Part shown: one piece after another, positions 6,449 to 7,771 of the stretch | Numbering within the stretch: the first letter of the stretch is position 1 | Layout: the number at the start of each line of letters is the position of its first letter | Origin: Candidatus Bipolaricaulota bacterium | GTDB lineage: Bacteria > Bipolaricaulota > Bipolaricaulia > UBA7950 > UBA9294 | NCBI GenBank assembly: GCA_015485945.1 | Contig: WFSM01000139.1 | Span: 1 to 7,771 of the forward strand | Length of the DNA: 7,771 nt | Reading direction: 5' to 3' | Notes under the pieces: generated by a model | Told to the model about the DNA's origin: nothing | What the model saw: only the letters and a program-made list of their open reading frames with translations | The model's database searches: none | Translations under genes and position numbers: made by a program

Positions 6449-6477
6449 TTGTTCCCCCCGCCGCCCCGCCATATAAT
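6449..6477 (+). promoter_or_regulatory. Predicted dnaB promoter
   Basis: TTGTTC (6449-6454), a 17-nt spacer and a perfect TATAAT (6472-6477) form a good sigma70-type promoter on the plus strand. The start of transcription would be near 6484, at the 5' edge of the ribosome binding site. The spacer is very C-rich. The 48 bp between this -35 and the rpsB -35 (6401-6448) show no clear operator beyond a weak GCAA-t-TTGC inverted repeat. Confidence 0.65.
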
Positions 6478-6482
6478 GGAGT

Positions 6483-6490
6483 GGAGGTGA
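6483..6490 (+). promoter_or_regulatory. dnaB ribosome binding site
   Basis: GGAGGTGA is an almost full match to the 16S anti-Shine-Dalgarno complement. Four in-frame GTG codons lie at 6481, 6487, 6493 and 6496; the first two are before or within the site. Counting from GGAGG, 6493 is 5 nt and 6496 is 8 nt away. I take 6493 because it equals the spacing at rpsB; 6496 is nearly as good. Confidence 0.7.
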
Positions 6491-6492
6491 GG

Positions 6493-7771
6493 GTGGTGCA
6501 GGACTCAGAATCTTTTTCCCGTGAGGGCACGGCGACCAGAGATGTCCCCAAAAACATAGAAGCAGAACAGATCGTCCTCGGTTCCGCCCTGCTCGAGCCG
6601 GAGGGAACAGTCCCCATTATACTCGAACGTCTGCGGCCGGAGCATTTCTACCGTCGCAGCCACCGCATGATCTTCCGCGTGATCCGGGAGCTGTTCGATC
6701 GTGGTGAGCCGGCGGATATCGTCGCGGTTGCCAATCGCCTGGAAGAGCGTGGCGAGATGGACAAGGCAGGGGGGCGTATCTATTTGAATGAGCTCCTCGA
6801 CCGCGTGACGACAACAGCAAGCCTGGAGTATTACACCGAGATTGTGCGGAGAAAGGCGACCCTGCGTGCCTTGATCGATGCCGGCGGGCGTATTCTCGAA
6901 CTCGGGTATGACGAGCGCCGCGATACAGACGAGGTATTGGATAAAGCGGAATCGATTATCTTTGACATTTCCCGCCGGGACGCGACGACGGATTATTACC
7001 TCGTAAGCCAGTACCTGTACGAGCACATCGACAAGCTTGAAGAGCTGCACCGCGATCCGAATCGGCACACCATCACCGGGAGATCCACCGGCTTCCCGAA
7101 ATTCGATGAGATGACGTCCGGACTGCAACCGTCCGACCTCATCGTGCTCGCTGGCCGGCCGGGCACGGGTAAGTCGAGCTTGGCCCTTGCCCTCTCCCGC
7201 CACGTGGCGATCCGGGAAAACGGGGTTGTGGGCGTATTCTCACTTGAGATGAGCAAGGAGCAGGTGCTGGAACGGCTGCTGTGCGGTGAGGCGCAGGTGA
7301 GCCTGCATCGTCTGCGCGGTGGGTATGTGCCGATCGCCAAGTGGCGCGACATTGCCAATGCCGCGAGCAAGTTCCAGAAGGCGAAGATTATTGTCGATGA
7401 TACTCCGGGCATTTCCATCCTCGAAATTCGCGCCAAGGCGCGGCGGATGGCAGCGCAACACGGCCTTGACATGCTGATTGTCGATTACCTCCAGTTGATC
7501 GAAGGAGTGATCAAGAGCGACGTGCGCGAGCAGGAGATCGCCCACATTTCCCGGTCACTCAAAAAGCTGGCGCGTGAGTTGAATATCCCGATCATCGCGG
7601 TGTCTCAGCTCAACCGCGCGGTGGAGCGGCGTGAATCAAAACGCCCTCAACTTGCCGACCTCCGGGAAAGCGGGGCGATCGAGCAGGATGCCGACCTCGT
7701 TATCTTTATCTACCGTAAGGATTACTACGACGAGCCCGAGGACACCACCACTCAGAATGCCCGCGGCGCCG
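6493..7771 (+). CDS. dnaB: Replicative DNA helicase DnaB, 3'-truncated by the window edge
   Basis: Hexameric helicase that unwinds the replication fork 5'-3' on the lagging-strand template and binds primase. The frame stays open to the last base, giving 426 residues of a family usually about 440-470 long, so only a little is missing. The N-terminal primase-interacting domain begins NIEAEQIVLGSALLEPEG; a linker near 175-200 leads to the RecA-like domain (STGFPKFDEMTSGLQPSDLIVLAG). Walker A is GRPGTGKS (221-228) where GRPGMGKT is commoner, Walker B is LIVDYLQL with D331, followed by VSQLNRAVERR and LRESGAIEQDADLVIFIYR. Neither the Walker A nor the YLQL/SQL region is interrupted, so no intein sits there. 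The GTG start is set by GGAGGTGA upstream (6496 is an alternative). Divergent from rpsB, so replication and translation genes share one control region. Confidence 0.97.
   Translation, partial: MVQDSESFSREGTATRDVPKNIEAEQIVLGSALLEPEGTVPIILERLRPEHFYRRSHRMIFRVIRELFDRGEPADIVAVANRLEERGEMDKAGGRIYLNELLDRVTTTASLEYYTEIVRRKATLRALIDAGGRILELGYDERRDTDEVLDKAESIIFDISRRDATTDYYLVSQYLYEHIDKLEELHRDPNRHTITGRSTGFPKFDEMTSGLQPSDLIVLAGRPGTGKSSLALALSRHVAIRENGVVGVFSLEMSKEQVLERLLCGEAQVSLHRLRGGYVPIAKWRDIANAASKFQKAKIIVDDTPGISILEIRAKARRMAAQHGLDMLIVDYLQLIEGVIKSDVREQEIAHISRSLKKLARELNIPIIAVSQLNRAVERRESKRPQLADLRESGAIEQDADLVIFIYRKDYYDEPEDTTTQNARGA

Noticed and set aside
7141..7580. Possible intein in dnaB, a common insertion host
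   Set aside because: Both usual insertion regions, Walker A and the YLQL-to-SQL stretch, read straight through with no extra sequence.
1..7771. Mobile elements, CRISPR arrays, tRNA or rRNA genes, toxin-antitoxin or defence genes
   Set aside because: No spaced direct repeats, terminal inverted repeats, tRNA-like folds or accessory protein domains were seen; nearly every base is in a conserved housekeeping gene.

Overview
This window is a compact piece of bacterial chromosome holding seven protein genes, all but the first confidently named housekeeping genes. Content (peptide deformylase, formyltransferase, RecG, UMP kinase, EF-Ts, ribosomal protein S2, replicative helicase DnaB), Shine-Dalgarno sites and sigma70-like promoters show a bacterium. 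Base composition is moderately GC-rich (roughly 60% by eye) and three of the six visible starts are GTG. I see nothing that fixes the phylum. The short EF-Ts and the RecG with an N-terminal extension suggest a lineage away from the enteric model bacteria, but that is only a hint.

Layout: (1) 1-354, plus strand: the end of a PPC/DUF296-domain protein that begins before the window. (2) 1788-347, minus strand: the def-fmt pair, joined by a 4-nt GTGA overlap and running tail-to-tail into the PPC gene with an 8-nt overlap. (3) 1814-4078, plus strand: recG, divergent from def across 25 bp that carries overlapping promoters for both genes. (4) 6336-4075, minus strand: the rpsB-tsf-pyrH operon, convergent with recG (4-nt overlap), with a 20-nt rpsB/tsf overlap and a 2-nt tsf-pyrH gap. 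(5) 6493-7771, plus strand: dnaB, running off the window and divergent from rpsB across 156 bp that holds promoters for both.

The genes serve protein synthesis (S2, EF-Ts, N-terminal formylation and deformylation), pyrimidine nucleotide supply (UMP kinase) and chromosome replication and repair (DnaB, RecG). Only about 183 nt (about 2.4%) lies outside coding sequence, and there is no room for ordinary terminators between the convergent pairs.

I found no mobile element, CRISPR array, RNA gene, defence locus or convincing undescribed system. The points worth a second look are small: nearly leaderless divergent promoters between def and recG, a roughly 104-residue acidic Ala/Pro/Glu tail on S2, a hairpin that presents the rpsB Shine-Dalgarno in its loop, the 20-nt rpsB/tsf overlap, an altered EF-Tu-contact motif in EF-Ts, and the absence of frr after pyrH.
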